Shown here: positions 1 through 8,544 of the stretch, piece by piece
Numbering within the stretch: the stretch's first letter is position 1
How the letters are laid out: each line of letters opens with the position of its first letter
Source of the DNA: Candidatus Vicinibacter affinis
Lineage (GTDB): Bacteria > Bacteroidota > Bacteroidia > Chitinophagales > Saprospiraceae
Assembly (NCBI GenBank): GCA_016714365.1
Contig: JADJNH010000005.1
Coordinates: 1,774,501 to 1,838,500 of the forward strand
Length of the DNA: 64,000 nucleotides
Direction of reading: 5' to 3'
Position numbers and translations under genes: made by a program
Notes under the pieces: model-generated
What the model was told of the DNA's origin: nothing
Database searches by the model: none
Seen by the model: only the letters and a program-made list of their open reading frames with translations

Positions 1-1012
1 CTTCAGAAGTCATGGACTTTAAAAAAGCTGCATTACTGTCTCTGCCGAACAACAATTCTGATACCCGAAGCACACGCTGAAAAACATCTTTGCCATGAAT
101 GCGGATGGTGATTTCTTCAGCAAGACTTTGTTTTAATATTCTTGGATCCTCACGATGATTGGTTTCAAGATTTTCAATTTCTTCTTTGGTTTTAAAACTG
201 AAATACCGGAGTAATTTTGAAATATCTGCATCGTCTGAATTGAGCCAGAACTGATAGAATTTATAGGGACTGGTCATGTTGGCATCCAACCAAATATTGC
301 CTTCTTCTGATTTGCCAAATTTTTTACCATCCGATTTTGTAAGGAGCGGAGTGGTCACCGCGAAAGCCTTGGAGTCCCTGATGGTTTTGTGTATATAATC
401 TGTGCCGGCCGTGATATTCCCCCATTGATCAGAGCCCCCCATTTGAAGACGGCAATCATATTCTTTATACAAGCAGTGATAATCGTAAGCCTGAAGGAGC
501 TGGTAGGTAAATTCAGTATATGAAATTCCGGTCTCCAATCTGCGTTTTACGGATTCTTTGGCAAGCATGTAGTTAATGGTGGAATTTTTACCGACTTTTC
601 TGAGAAATTCCAAAATGTTCATGTTTTTATAAAAGTCATAATTGTTGACCATGATGGCTTTATTGGTCCCTTCCGTAAAGTTTAACATTTTCATAAACTG
701 TTCCTTTTGGGTGGCAATGTTGCGATCAAGTTCATCTTCCGTTTTAAGTTCACGCTCTTTGTCTTTACCTGAGGGATCACCGATGCGGCCTGTTGCCCCA
801 CCCATTACAACAATGGGTTGATGGCCTGATTGTTGAAAAAGGCTCAGCAACATGATCTGTACATAATTCCCAAGTCCCAGAGAGGCAGCCGTAGGGTCAA
901 AGCCAATGTAAGCGGTGGCCATTCCGGAAGCCAGATACTCCTCCAAACCCGGAGTATGGTCCTGCAACATATTTCTCCATCGTAATTCCTCCAAAAAATC
1001 TTTCCTTTGCAT
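1..1012 (-). CDS. tyrS: Tyrosyl-tRNA synthetase, C-terminal part cut by window edge
   Basis: Charges tRNA-Tyr with tyrosine in the cytosol (class I synthetase). The reading frame opens at an ATG at 1010-1012 and runs off the left edge after about 337 codons, so the RNA-binding C-terminal domain is not seen. The nucleotide-binding region reads YIGFDPTAASLGLGN, followed by GGATGRIGDPSGKDKERE, and the second signature is KFGKS (KMSKS type). The first signature is unusual: the usual SLHIGH/SLHIGN appears as SLGLGN, so the first His of HIGH is Gly. A TATCTTTG promoter box lies 30 bp upstream. The gene diverges from the permease gene at 1131. The family call is secure; only the effect of the motif change is open. 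Confidence 0.96.
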   Translation of the reverse strand, partial: MQRKDFLEELRWRNMLQDHTPGLEEYLASGMATAYIGFDPTAASLGLGNYVQIMLLSLFQQSGHQPIVVMGGATGRIGDPSGKDKERELKTEDELDRNIATQKEQFMKMLNFTEGTNKAIMVNNYDFYKNMNILEFLRKVGKNSTINYMLAKESVKRRLETGISYTEFTYQLLQAYDYHCLYKEYDCRLQMGGSDQWGNITAGTDYIHKTIRDSKAFAVTTPLLTKSDGKKFGKSEEGNIWLDANMTSPYKFYQFWLNSDDADISKLLRYFSFKTKEEIENLETNHREDPRILKQSLAEEITIRIHGKDVFQRVLRVSELLFGRDSNAAFLKSMTSE

Positions 1013-1041
1013 ATAATCTCCGCTAAACTTGTGTTAAGCAG

Positions 1042-1049
1042 CAAAGATA
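1042..1049 (-). promoter_or_regulatory. Bacteroidota -7 promoter element of tyrS
   Basis: Minus-strand TATCTTTG fits the Bacteroidota consensus TAnnTTTG and lies about 30 bp before the tyrS ATG. No clear TTTG -33 box is seen at the usual spacing. Confidence 0.55.
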
Positions 1050-1130
1050 CAACCTTGTTTTGATCGAAATAAGACTTATAGCCGACCGCCTGTCGAGGGC
1101 ATTTTTCCTAACTTCATTCGGGTTTGCCCT

Positions 1131-2381
1131 ATGAATCTGAGCAGATTTTTAGCCTCCAGGACTTATTCGGCCTTCAATCAATCCCTGATCCGAAACATCA
1201 TTCGGATTGCAGTCATCTCTACGGCGCTCAGCCTGTCTGTCGTAATTGTATCCTCTTCCGTTTTTGAGGGATTCCAGAAGCTGATTGCACAGAAGGTATT
1301 TGGTTTCTGGGGACATATTCACATTACGGATATGCAGGTAAACAGGAGCATTGAGCCCTATGCAATTCAGCACAGCGACAGCATCAAATATCTTATAAGC
1401 CATGCAGACTTTAGTCCGGTGAACTTGCCGACTGATGTGATCAGAAAGCTGGAATCGTTTGTGGTGCTCCCCGCCATTGTGGGGATGGATGCGCAATATG
1501 AAGGCTTGTTTTTAAAAGGGATTGCATCAGATTTTGATTGGGAATTTTTAGGACAATTTCTTAAATCGGGCAGGTTGCCTGAATTGTCAGACAGCGTTTT
1601 TTCGAGAGATATTCTGGTGTCGGAACAAACCGCACTCAAGTTGTCTCTCCAACCGGAACAAAGCCTCATTGCCAATTTTGTAATAGATGGCAAACAAATA
1701 AAACGCAAGCTAAAAGTTTGTGGAACCTATCGCACAGGCCTGGAAGAGTATGACCGTAAATTTGCATTGGTAGACATCCGAATGTTGCAACAAGTATTGC
1801 AATGGGGGCCTGAGGAAGTAACCGGGATCGAAGTTTTTGCAAAAGACATCCAACTTGTTTCTGAACTGAACAATTTTCTCTATGAAGAAGTCCTTCCTTC
1901 GAATTTATATTCAGAAACCATACGCGAGAAATTTCCAAATATTTTTGAGTGGCTCTCCTTGCAAGACATCAACAAGCGTTTTATAATCGGGTTGATTTTA
2001 TTGGTTTGCATCATCAATATGTCTACTACCTTATTGATACTGATTCTGGAGCGCACACACATGATTGGTTTACTCAGTGCTTTGGGAATGCGGAGTTGGG
2101 ATCAGCGCAAGGTTTTTGTCCGCTATGGCGTAAGAATTCTGACTCGGGGAATGTTGTACGGTAATATAATTGGGATAGGTCTTTGTCTGATCCAGTGGAA
2201 ATATAAATTTATCAAACTCAGTGAAGCGGATTATTATCTGGATCATGCGCCGGTAAGTCTCAACCCCTGGACGTGGCTGATAGTGAATGTAATTTTCTTT
2301 GTGGTAATCAGCTCAAGCTTGTTGATTCCATCCTACTTAGTCGCGAGAATAAAGCCTGTGAATGCATTGAAGTTCAGGTGA
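1131..2381 (+). CDS. LolC/LolE-FtsX type ABC transporter permease
   Basis: Integral membrane permease of the MacB/FtsX superfamily, probably part of a lipoprotein-releasing or similar export ABC system (the ATPase is not in this window). The 416-residue protein has an N-terminal membrane segment at about 23-48 (RIAVISTALSLSVVIVSSSVF), a large periplasmic domain (about 50-280), and three C-terminal helices (about 283-310, 335-355, 378-402), the layout usual for LolC/E. The SRTYSAFNQSLIRNIIRIAV start is typical of Bacteroidota members. Start is ATG at 1131. It stands alone, divergent from tyrS. The substrate cannot be read from the sequence. Confidence 0.88.
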   Translation: MNLSRFLASRTYSAFNQSLIRNIIRIAVISTALSLSVVIVSSSVFEGFQKLIAQKVFGFWGHIHITDMQVNRSIEPYAIQHSDSIKYLISHADFSPVNLPTDVIRKLESFVVLPAIVGMDAQYEGLFLKGIASDFDWEFLGQFLKSGRLPELSDSVFSRDILVSEQTALKLSLQPEQSLIANFVIDGKQIKRKLKVCGTYRTGLEEYDRKFALVDIRMLQQVLQWGPEEVTGIEVFAKDIQLVSELNNFLYEEVLPSNLYSETIREKFPNIFEWLSLQDINKRFIIGLILLVCIINMSTTLLILILERTHMIGLLSALGMRSWDQRKVFVRYGVRILTRGMLYGNIIGIGLCLIQWKYKFIKLSEADYYLDHAPVSLNPWTWLIVNVIFFVVISSSLLIPSYLVARIKPVNALKFR

Positions 2382-2707
2382 CAAAAAATTCTAAGTTAAG
2401 TTTGTGTGTATTCAGGATGCTCGTTCTTTAAAAAATATTTTGACACCTGTCAGTAACGGATGACTTTATTAAATTGAATTAATGAAGCGATTGAGTTGTA
2501 TGGCGATCTGATAGGACCAGAAATAAATGTAATTTTAATGAGCGGGTGATGAATGAACTTTTATACTCGTGATCAATTGTTCAGATTGAGTGATTGCACA
2601 AGTAAATTGAAAAAATAAAATCATTTAAAGTATTGACCAAAAAATAAATGCCTGCAAGTTAAATTCCACACTGGACTCTAAAATGCAGGCATTTAATCTG
2701 ACTTAAA
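2382..2707. other. Intergenic stretch with one terminator
   Basis: Between the convergent permease and exported-protein genes. No supported open reading frame; the only structure seen is the inverted repeat at 2645-2695. Confidence 0.6.
2645..2695 (-). terminator. Rho-independent terminator of the 2708-3187 gene
   Basis: A 12-bp perfect inverted repeat (TAAATGCCTGCA at 2645-2656 against 2684-2695) with a 27-nt loop is followed on the minus strand by a T run (2639-2644 region). It lies just past the stop codon of the minus-strand gene. The loop is longer than usual. Confidence 0.6.
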
Positions 2708-3187
2708 TTATTTTTTTCTTAAGCTGGTAATCATTCGTACTGCTTCATCTTCTGCCACTTTATCATTATCTGCAAATGTTATAAAAGCAAAAAAGTTGGT
2801 TCCGGACTCCGGATCTATAAAACCAAGGGTAATAATTCTTTGCCCATCTTTGTAGCCTTCTACATAAGAACCTTTTAGTCCATTCATTTCAATGACATCC
2901 ACGTCGTCCAATTGTTCCATACTCAGTGATTTGGCAATTGCAAGTGTATAGGTGATCATATCTGTTTGGTCTACAGTATTGTCGTCAAATGGAAAAATTC
3001 CAAAATCCATACCATCGCCCTTTGCAGTAAATTCATCTGCAGAATTGCTTACAACTTTGAAGTCTTCGGCCAATGTAAATACGATGTTGTGTTGAGTCCA
3101 TTCAAAATCCCAGTCTTGCTGAGCATTTAAGGTAGATACAGCGAAGGTGCTGCAAATAAATAATAATAAGTTCAGAATAAGTTTCAT
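2708..3187 (-). CDS. Exported protein of unknown function
   Basis: A 159-residue protein with a clear Sec signal peptide (MKLILNLLLFICSTFAVSTLNAQ, cleavage likely after the AQ at about residue 23). The mature part is acidic (DFEWTQHNIVFTLAEDFKVVSNSADEFTAKGDGMDFGIFP...) and has no motif I can assign. It resembles small periplasmic proteins annotated only as hypothetical in Bacteroidota. The start is the ATG at 3185-3187, which places the signal peptide at the extreme N terminus. Monocistronic, with a terminator directly downstream. No function is proposed. Confidence 0.8.
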   Translation of the reverse strand: MKLILNLLLFICSTFAVSTLNAQQDWDFEWTQHNIVFTLAEDFKVVSNSADEFTAKGDGMDFGIFPFDDNTVDQTDMITYTLAIAKSLSMEQLDDVDVIEMNGLKGSYVEGYKDGQRIITLGFIDPESGTNFFAFITFADNDKVAEDEAVRMITSLRKK

Positions 3188-3830
3188 TATTTTAAATTTA
3201 GAAGTTGATGAAATTGAAATTCATAAATTTTATGCGAAATCGGCTCAAGGTACAAAACTTTTAAAGCAAAAATTGCTCTTCGCCTTCCCAATGCCATTGT
3301 CACAAATCCATTAGGTTGTATTTTATCAGTTGTACCAAGTAATAATGGGTCTTTCTGGACCAAACATAGGGTGTGGCTTGGATTTATTTTAACTATATTT
3401 TAATAGATGGACTAAATCAATTAGGTGCTGGGTTTAAAAATGTCAATCTTTCATTTTGGATTTATAGCTCCATAAATATTGGCAATTATTCATGTATATG
3501 TGTGAAGATGATCATAGGGGTGTCTGATAATTTACCGGTGAAGTATTTTGATATGATTTTACAAAAACAACAGTTAATAATCAAATTACAAGATCAAGAA
3601 GCAGACATACCCGGTGTAATTTTAACCTTGGTGAAGGCATGCATTAATGGATTTCAAACACCCGTAGGAGATTGATTTTTAGGATTTACAGTTCTTCAAG
3701 AAGTTGATTCGGTTTGACACCAGTCTATGAAATGATTCCACTCAAAGAGCTGTCTTCCTGACCTTTGGGAGGGTTTTTGATTTATTTTGAAAATTATTGA
3801 ATAAATCCTGTCCTCTTGGTAAAATTAAAT

Positions 3831-3838
3831 TAAATTTG
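3831..3838 (+). promoter_or_regulatory. -7 promoter element of the tetR operon
   Basis: TAAATTTG matches TAnnTTTG. It directly abuts and partly overlaps the operator palindrome at 3837-3858, so a bound repressor would cover the transcription start. Confidence 0.55.
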
Positions 3839-3858
3839 TAAGTGAATATTCACTCACA
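3837..3858 (+). promoter_or_regulatory. Palindromic operator, probably bound by the TetR protein
   Basis: The core AGTGAATATTCACT (3841-3854) is a perfect 14-bp palindrome; three of the four flanking bases on each side also pair, giving a near-perfect 22-bp dyad. Size, position over the start site and the tetR gene second in the operon fit autorepression. Binding is an inference. Confidence 0.65.
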
Positions 3859-3875
3859 TTGTAAATTCAAATAAA

Positions 3876-4286
3876 ATGGACGGCAAGCGCAACATTGCAA
3901 TTGGTTTTTTAACCATGGGTTTTTTTATGGCCTACGGATTTTTACTAATCTATCTCCGTGATTTTGCTCCGGGTAAAGAAGAATGGGCCAACTCATACAG
4001 CATTGGAAAACACTTTGAGAGCAGATTGGCTCATGTTCATGGGAATTTGTTCGCTTTTCTTAATATATTAATTGGCTATCTTCTTTTGCATTTTAAAGAC
4101 CAGCTCCCAAATGTGAAAACTATATCCTGGTTGGCTTTGACCGGCTTATTCATGCCATTAGGCATTTTATCAGAAGTATATTTTGGTTTGCCTCCTGCAT
4201 TGGTTTTAGTTGGTGCAATTGCGATGACGACTTCTGTGATCTGGTTGGGCTTTTCCTTTTATAAAATGAAATCTATCAGCGAATAA
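3876..4286 (+). CDS. Four-helix membrane protein, first gene of tetR operon
   Basis: A 136-residue inner-membrane protein with four predicted helices (about 6-27, 53-73, 82-103, 108-130). The segment SRLAHVHGNLFAFLNILIGYLLLHF places two histidines (HVH) at the start of helix 2, a pattern that could bind haem or metal, though I cannot assign a family. First gene of a compact operon under a palindromic operator; nine bases separate it from tetR. The co-transcribed His-rich lipoprotein and cupin suggest a small-molecule or metal stress response. Function unknown. Confidence 0.75.
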   Translation: MDGKRNIAIGFLTMGFFMAYGFLLIYLRDFAPGKEEWANSYSIGKHFESRLAHVHGNLFAFLNILIGYLLLHFKDQLPNVKTISWLALTGLFMPLGILSEVYFGLPPALVLVGAIAMTTSVIWLGFSFYKMKSISE

Positions 4287-4295
4287 AAGTATCGA

Positions 4296-4892
4296 ATGTT
4301 AAAAGCAATTTCAAATAGACAGCTTGAAATTATCGAAGCAGCAGGAAAAATACTTACCTCGTCGGGGGTAAGTGGTCTGACCATTAAAAACCTTGCAAGA
4401 GAAATGAAATTTTCCGAAAGTGCTATTTACAGGCATTTTACAAGTAAGGAGGAAATTATTATTGCCTTGCTTGAATATCTTGCAACGAGTATGGATGAAA
4501 GATATACTCAAGCGATTTCAAGAGCCCAATCACCCGAGGAAAAATTCATCACCTTATTTCAAAATCAGTTCGCATTTTTTAAAATAAACCCTCATTTTGT
4601 CGTGGCTGTTTTTTCTGATGGACTATTGGAAGAGAGTCAACGCATTAATGAAACCATCTTGAAAATAATGGGGGTAAAGATGAAGCATTTGGGACCCATA
4701 ATTTTAGAAGGGCAGCAAAAGCATGTGTTTACAAATACTATTAACTCTGAGGAATTAATGAATGTCGTGATGGGAACCTTCCGTTTGCAAATGTTTAAAT
4801 GGCGGGTTGCAAACTTTCAATTCGATATCGGCAAATCGGGTGACGATATGATAAATTCTGTTTTAAAACTGATAAAAGAAAAATCCAAATGA
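4296..4892 (+). CDS. TetR/AcrR family transcriptional regulator
   Basis: A 198-residue one-component repressor. Residues about 8-55 form the TetR DNA-binding domain (RQLEIIEAAGKILTSSGVSG..., TIKNLAREMKFSESAIYRHFTSKEEII), with the usual YRHF recognition helix. The rest is the helical ligand-binding and dimer domain. The ligand is unknown. The stop codon overlaps the next gene's ATG (ATGA at 4889-4892), so translation is coupled. It probably represses its own operon through the palindrome at 3837-3858. Confidence 0.9.
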   Translation: MLKAISNRQLEIIEAAGKILTSSGVSGLTIKNLAREMKFSESAIYRHFTSKEEIIIALLEYLATSMDERYTQAISRAQSPEEKFITLFQNQFAFFKINPHFVVAVFSDGLLEESQRINETILKIMGVKMKHLGPIILEGQQKHVFTNTINSEELMNVVMGTFRLQMFKWRVANFQFDIGKSGDDMINSVLKLIKEKSK

Positions 4893-5278
4893 AAAATCTA
4901 CCATCCTATTTATTGGCAACAATCCTGGCAGGGTTTGCAATGCTTACTCTATTTTTAAGCACCTCTGTAATTTTTGATTTATTTGGAATCAGGGCCAAAG
5001 AAGGCAATTATGTGTTGTTTGTTGTTTGGTCAAATTTCATTTGTAGCTTACTCTACCTTTTTGCTGCCTATGGTTTTGTAAAAAGTAAGAAGTGGACGGC
5101 CTCGTTAATGGGAATCTCAACAATTATTTTAGTGGCAGCTTTTATAGGGTTAAGGATTCACGCCAATTCAGGTGGGATTTATGAATCAAAAACCATGGGG
5201 GCTTTGATCTTTAGAATTTCTGTAACCATAGTTTTTGCAATGATTGCTTATATCACCATTTCAAAGAAGAAAATATGA
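4889..5278 (+). CDS. Four-helix membrane protein of tetR operon
   Basis: A 129-residue membrane protein with four predicted helices (about 8-32, 44-65, 70-90, 104-123). There are few charged residues and no catalytic motif. It is not obviously homologous to the first membrane protein of the operon. The start overlaps the tetR stop and its own stop overlaps the next gene (ATGA at 5275-5278), so the four genes tetR to cupin are translationally coupled. Function unknown. Confidence 0.75.
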   Translation: MKNLPSYLLATILAGFAMLTLFLSTSVIFDLFGIRAKEGNYVLFVVWSNFICSLLYLFAAYGFVKSKKWTASLMGISTIILVAAFIGLRIHANSGGIYESKTMGALIFRISVTIVFAMIAYITISKKKI

Positions 5279-5736
5279 AAACAAAATTGATTTTACTGAT
5301 GCTTGTTGGTATATCCATTTTTAGTTGTAGTGACAAGGGTGCCGATAAATCAAAAATTGAAGACGAATCCGTTGTGAAGGAAGAACATTCCTCCCACAAT
5401 GATTTGCAGAGCATTGAACTTAATCATGGTGAAAAATGGAAAGTACATGATCATATGTTGGTCCATATCCGCAACATGGAAAAGGAGGTTCAAAATTTCA
5501 ACACAACAGACCCAAAAAATTACAACTTGCTGGGTGAAAAACTTCAAAATAATATTGATTTGCTTACTTCAAATTGTACTATGGAAGGTAAAGCACATGA
5601 CGAGCTCCATAAATGGTTATTGCCTTACATTGACATGGTAGCAGAACTTGTGGAGACTAAGGACGAGTCTACTGCCATGAAGCAATTTGAAAACATAAAA
5701 AATTCTTTCGAAACATTTAATCAATACTTCCAATGA
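5275..5736 (+). CDS. His-rich lipoprotein of tetR operon
   Basis: A 153-residue protein with a lipoprotein signal peptide (MKTKLILLMLVGISIFSC, acylated Cys at residue 18), hence anchored in a membrane and facing the periplasm or surface. The mature part is helical and His-rich in its first half: EEHSSHND, LNHGEKW, KVHDHMLVHIRNMEKEV, then GKAHDELHKW. The spacing suits metal or haem binding by a helical bundle, but this is inference. ATGA overlaps join it to genes on both sides. Function unknown. Confidence 0.75.
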   Translation: MKTKLILLMLVGISIFSCSDKGADKSKIEDESVVKEEHSSHNDLQSIELNHGEKWKVHDHMLVHIRNMEKEVQNFNTTDPKNYNLLGEKLQNNIDLLTSNCTMEGKAHDELHKWLLPYIDMVAELVETKDESTAMKQFENIKNSFETFNQYFQ

Positions 5737-6020
5737 ACATTAAAGAGTTACATGCACAGGATAAAACAGTTTCTGCAGCTTCACTTTTCAAAAGTGATTT
5801 GGGCAATGCAACTGCATTACAAATTTTACAAGGTGAAAAATTAAAGGAGCACATCACCAAGACTCCTGCGTGTCTTATTTGCATGGAAGGCAAGGTGGTT
5901 TTTGAGAACGAGCAAGGGGTAAAAGAATCTCTTATGTCAGGTGATTATATTAACATTGAACCGTTTGTAAAACATTGGGTCGAAGCAATAATTAACAGTC
6001 AATTAATACTCATCAAATAG
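5733..6020 (+). CDS. Small cupin-domain protein
   Basis: A 95-residue single cupin barrel with the two weak cupin motifs visible: LKEHITKTPACLICMEGKVVFE (motif 1) and LMSGDYINIEPFVKHWVEAI (motif 2). One His in each motif could ligate metal, but the full HxH...E set of motif 1 is absent. No signal peptide, so cytosolic. Last gene of the tetR operon, starting inside the stop codon of the lipoprotein gene and ending in TAG. Probably a sensor or binding protein; substrate unknown. Confidence 0.8.
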   Translation: MNIKELHAQDKTVSAASLFKSDLGNATALQILQGEKLKEHITKTPACLICMEGKVVFENEQGVKESLMSGDYINIEPFVKHWVEAIINSQLILIK

Positions 6021-6099
6021 TAAATTTGGCGAAGAGGATATGACTTAAATACCGGTAATCTTGGACCCTGATATTAATTACAATTGTAAATAGCTCTAT

Positions 6100-8379
6100 C
6101 TAGTCATTTGGTCCAAATATAAATTTTGCTTCGCGGTAGGATTCAGAATTTGGGCCTACGAAAACTATGAACTCACCATACTCCGCAAGGTATTCCAGCT
6201 GGGTGTTAAAAAATTTTAGATCCTCGGTGGTTATAGTGAAGGTCACATCCCTGGATTCGCCTTTCTTTAAATGTATTTTTTGAAAACCTTTAAGCTCTTT
6301 TACGGGTCTGGATACAGATGCAACAGGGTCTCGCAGGTAGAGTTGAATGATTTCTTCACCATCGTAATTGCCGACGTTGCTTATTGTACAAGATACGATT
6401 ATGTTTTTAGATTGAGTAAGCACTTTCTGACTTAACTTGAGTTCTCCATAATCGAATTTAGTGTAACTGAGCCCGAATCCAAAAGAAAAAAGTGGCAAAT
6501 TGGATTCATCCAGGTAGTGAGATTTGAATTTTTCAAAATCAATTTTTGTTGCGGGTCTTCCTGTATTTTTATAATTGTAGTATACCGGTATTTGTCCTAC
6601 ATTTCGGGGGAAACTGATGGTTAATTTACCCGAAGGGTTATAATGGCCATACAGCACATCAGCGATTGCATTCCCCGCTTCCGTTCCTGCATGCCAGCTC
6701 ACCACTAAGGCATCCGCCAATTCATTTTCTTCTTTGAGTACCAGTGGGCGACCATTCATTAAAACAAGAATGAGCGGTTTTCCGATTTTTTTTAAAGCAC
6801 GAATTAATTTTTTCTGACTTTCAGGAATTTCTAAGTTTGTTCGGCTGGCAGATTCTCCACTCATTTCAGAAGCTTCACCTATTATGGCAACAATCTTATC
6901 TGCACCAGCTGCGAGTGTAAGTGCTTCTTCCAACAACTTTTCGGGACTTTTCGAATCAATATCAATGCGAACACCATTAAAGTTTACATTTTTAGCGAAG
7001 GTGGTGTCGTCAGAAATATTGGCTCCTTTTGCATAAGAAATCATTCCTGCTGAACAGTATTGCTTCAATCCTTCCAAAACTGTAATGGATTGTTGAGGGT
7101 CTCCCGAAACAGCCCAGGTACCTAGCATATTATTTTTATTGTTTGCCAATGGACCTATCAAAGCTATTTTATCTTTTCTGTTCAGGGGCAAGAAATTGTT
7201 TTCATTTTTTAGGAGGACACAAGATCTGGCAGCGAGCTCTCTTGCAAATTTTCGATTTTCAGTTGTCATTAATTCCTTTGCGGCGCGGGCTTCATCAATG
7301 TAGCGGAATGGGTCCTCAAATAATCCCAATGAATATTTAGCTTCTAAAATTCTTTTGCACGCCTTTTCAATTTGTTGTTTGGTTATTATTTTTTCGGCAA
7401 GTAAATTTTTAAGATGTATTAAAAAACCTTCACCAACCATATCCATATCCAGTCCTGCATTTAAGGCTAAGGCCGACACATTTTTCAAGTCTCCCATACC
7501 ATGTTCCGACATTTCATTCAAGGCAGTGTAATCACTTACCACAAATCCTTTAAATCCCCATTGATTGCGCAGAACATCGGTTAATAACCATCTGTTGCCT
7601 GTGGCCGGTATTCCATCTACATCATTAAATGAAGTCATTACGCTGGAAACTCCGGCATCAATGGCAGCTTTATAAGGTGGTAGATAATCTTGATACATTC
7701 TGATCTTACTCATGTCAGTGGTATTGTAGTCTCTTCCGCCCTCTGAAGCGCCATAGAGTGCAAAATGTTTGACACAAGAAAGGATGGTGTTGTTCTTGGA
7801 AAGATCATTACCCTGATATCCGCGAACCATGGCTTTTGCAACCTGACTGCCATAAAAAGCATCTTCCCCTGACCCTTCAGCAATTCTTCCCCATCTGGGA
7901 TCTCTGCAAATGTCCACCATTGGCGAAAAGGTCCAGTTAATTCCATTAGCGGAGGCTTCCTGTGCTGCCATTCTTGCACTTTTCTCTATCCATTCCATAT
8001 CCCAACAAGAGGCCATGCCAAGAGGAATCGGGAAAACAGTCTGGTATCCATGAATAACATCAGATCCAAAAAACAATGGAATTCCAAGTCTGGATTTATT
8101 GACCGCCAGTTCCTGAGCTTTGCGTATTTTTTCAGGGCCATGAATGCCAAACAGCGCACCCACATTTCCCTGAATAATTTTTAATTCCACATCCTTACTC
8201 ACTACGGACCCGGTAAGTATTTCCGAGCCCGGAGTGAGTAGATTCAATTGTCCGATCTTTTCATCCAGGGTCATTTTTTTTAACAGCTTGCGGACGAACA
8301 TTTCCTTTTTTTTGGTATCTGTTTGTGCATGCATGTGCACAATGCCAATCAGGAAAAAGCAAATAATAAATGAACGCAT
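6100..8379 (-). CDS. bglX: Glycoside hydrolase family 3 beta-glucosidase/beta-xylosidase, exported
   Basis: Retaining exo-glycosidase releasing sugars from the non-reducing end of oligosaccharides in the periplasm. The frame is open from 8424, but the ATG at 8377-8379 is preferred because it puts a clean signal peptide (MRSFIICFFLIGIVHMHAQ) at the N terminus. The order is an N-terminal TIM barrel, then the (alpha/beta) sandwich, then a C-terminal fibronectin-like domain, as in BglX. The nucleophile Asp is in GFVVSDYTAL (about residue 283 from this start); GEASEMSGESASRTNLEIP matches the loop carrying the acid/base region. Length (about 759) is normal. Downstream gene of a degraded polysaccharide utilisation locus with GH43 and SusC. 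Whether glucoside or xyloside is the substrate is open. Confidence 0.92.
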   Translation of the reverse strand: MRSFIICFFLIGIVHMHAQTDTKKKEMFVRKLLKKMTLDEKIGQLNLLTPGSEILTGSVVSKDVELKIIQGNVGALFGIHGPEKIRKAQELAVNKSRLGIPLFFGSDVIHGYQTVFPIPLGMASCWDMEWIEKSARMAAQEASANGINWTFSPMVDICRDPRWGRIAEGSGEDAFYGSQVAKAMVRGYQGNDLSKNNTILSCVKHFALYGASEGGRDYNTTDMSKIRMYQDYLPPYKAAIDAGVSSVMTSFNDVDGIPATGNRWLLTDVLRNQWGFKGFVVSDYTALNEMSEHGMGDLKNVSALALNAGLDMDMVGEGFLIHLKNLLAEKIITKQQIEKACKRILEAKYSLGLFEDPFRYIDEARAAKELMTTENRKFARELAARSCVLLKNENNFLPLNRKDKIALIGPLANNKNNMLGTWAVSGDPQQSITVLEGLKQYCSAGMISYAKGANISDDTTFAKNVNFNGVRIDIDSKSPEKLLEEALTLAAGADKIVAIIGEASEMSGESASRTNLEIPESQKKLIRALKKIGKPLILVLMNGRPLVLKEENELADALVVSWHAGTEAGNAIADVLYGHYNPSGKLTISFPRNVGQIPVYYNYKNTGRPATKIDFEKFKSHYLDESNLPLFSFGFGLSYTKFDYGELKLSQKVLTQSKNIIVSCTISNVGNYDGEEIIQLYLRDPVASVSRPVKELKGFQKIHLKKGESRDVTFTITTEDLKFFNTQLEYLAEYGEFIVFVGPNSESYREAKFIFGPND

Positions 8380-8544
8380 CGTTATTGGGAAAAATCTTAA
8401 GCTTGACATGAGATCTTGAATCATAAATTTTAATTGAAAGAGTAATTCTCCTGAGAAGTCATTATTTTTTTTGAATCGATTGTTTGTATGAAATGCAGAG
8501 TCGTTCTATTAAATGGATGGTTAAAAAATAATGGGTGCATTTAT

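Larger units (their letters stand above)
3188..3875. other. Long intergenic stretch ending in a regulated promoter
   Basis: About 690 bases between divergent genes. A 100-codon frame beginning with GTG at 3373 exists, but its composition is not protein-like and it has no homology I recognise. The right end carries the promoter and operator of the tetR operon. Nothing else is seen. Confidence 0.5.

Noticed and set aside
3373..3675. GTG-initiated 100-codon frame on the + strand
   Set aside because: Composition is not protein-like, no promoter or recognisable motif, and it lies in a stretch that otherwise looks non-coding.
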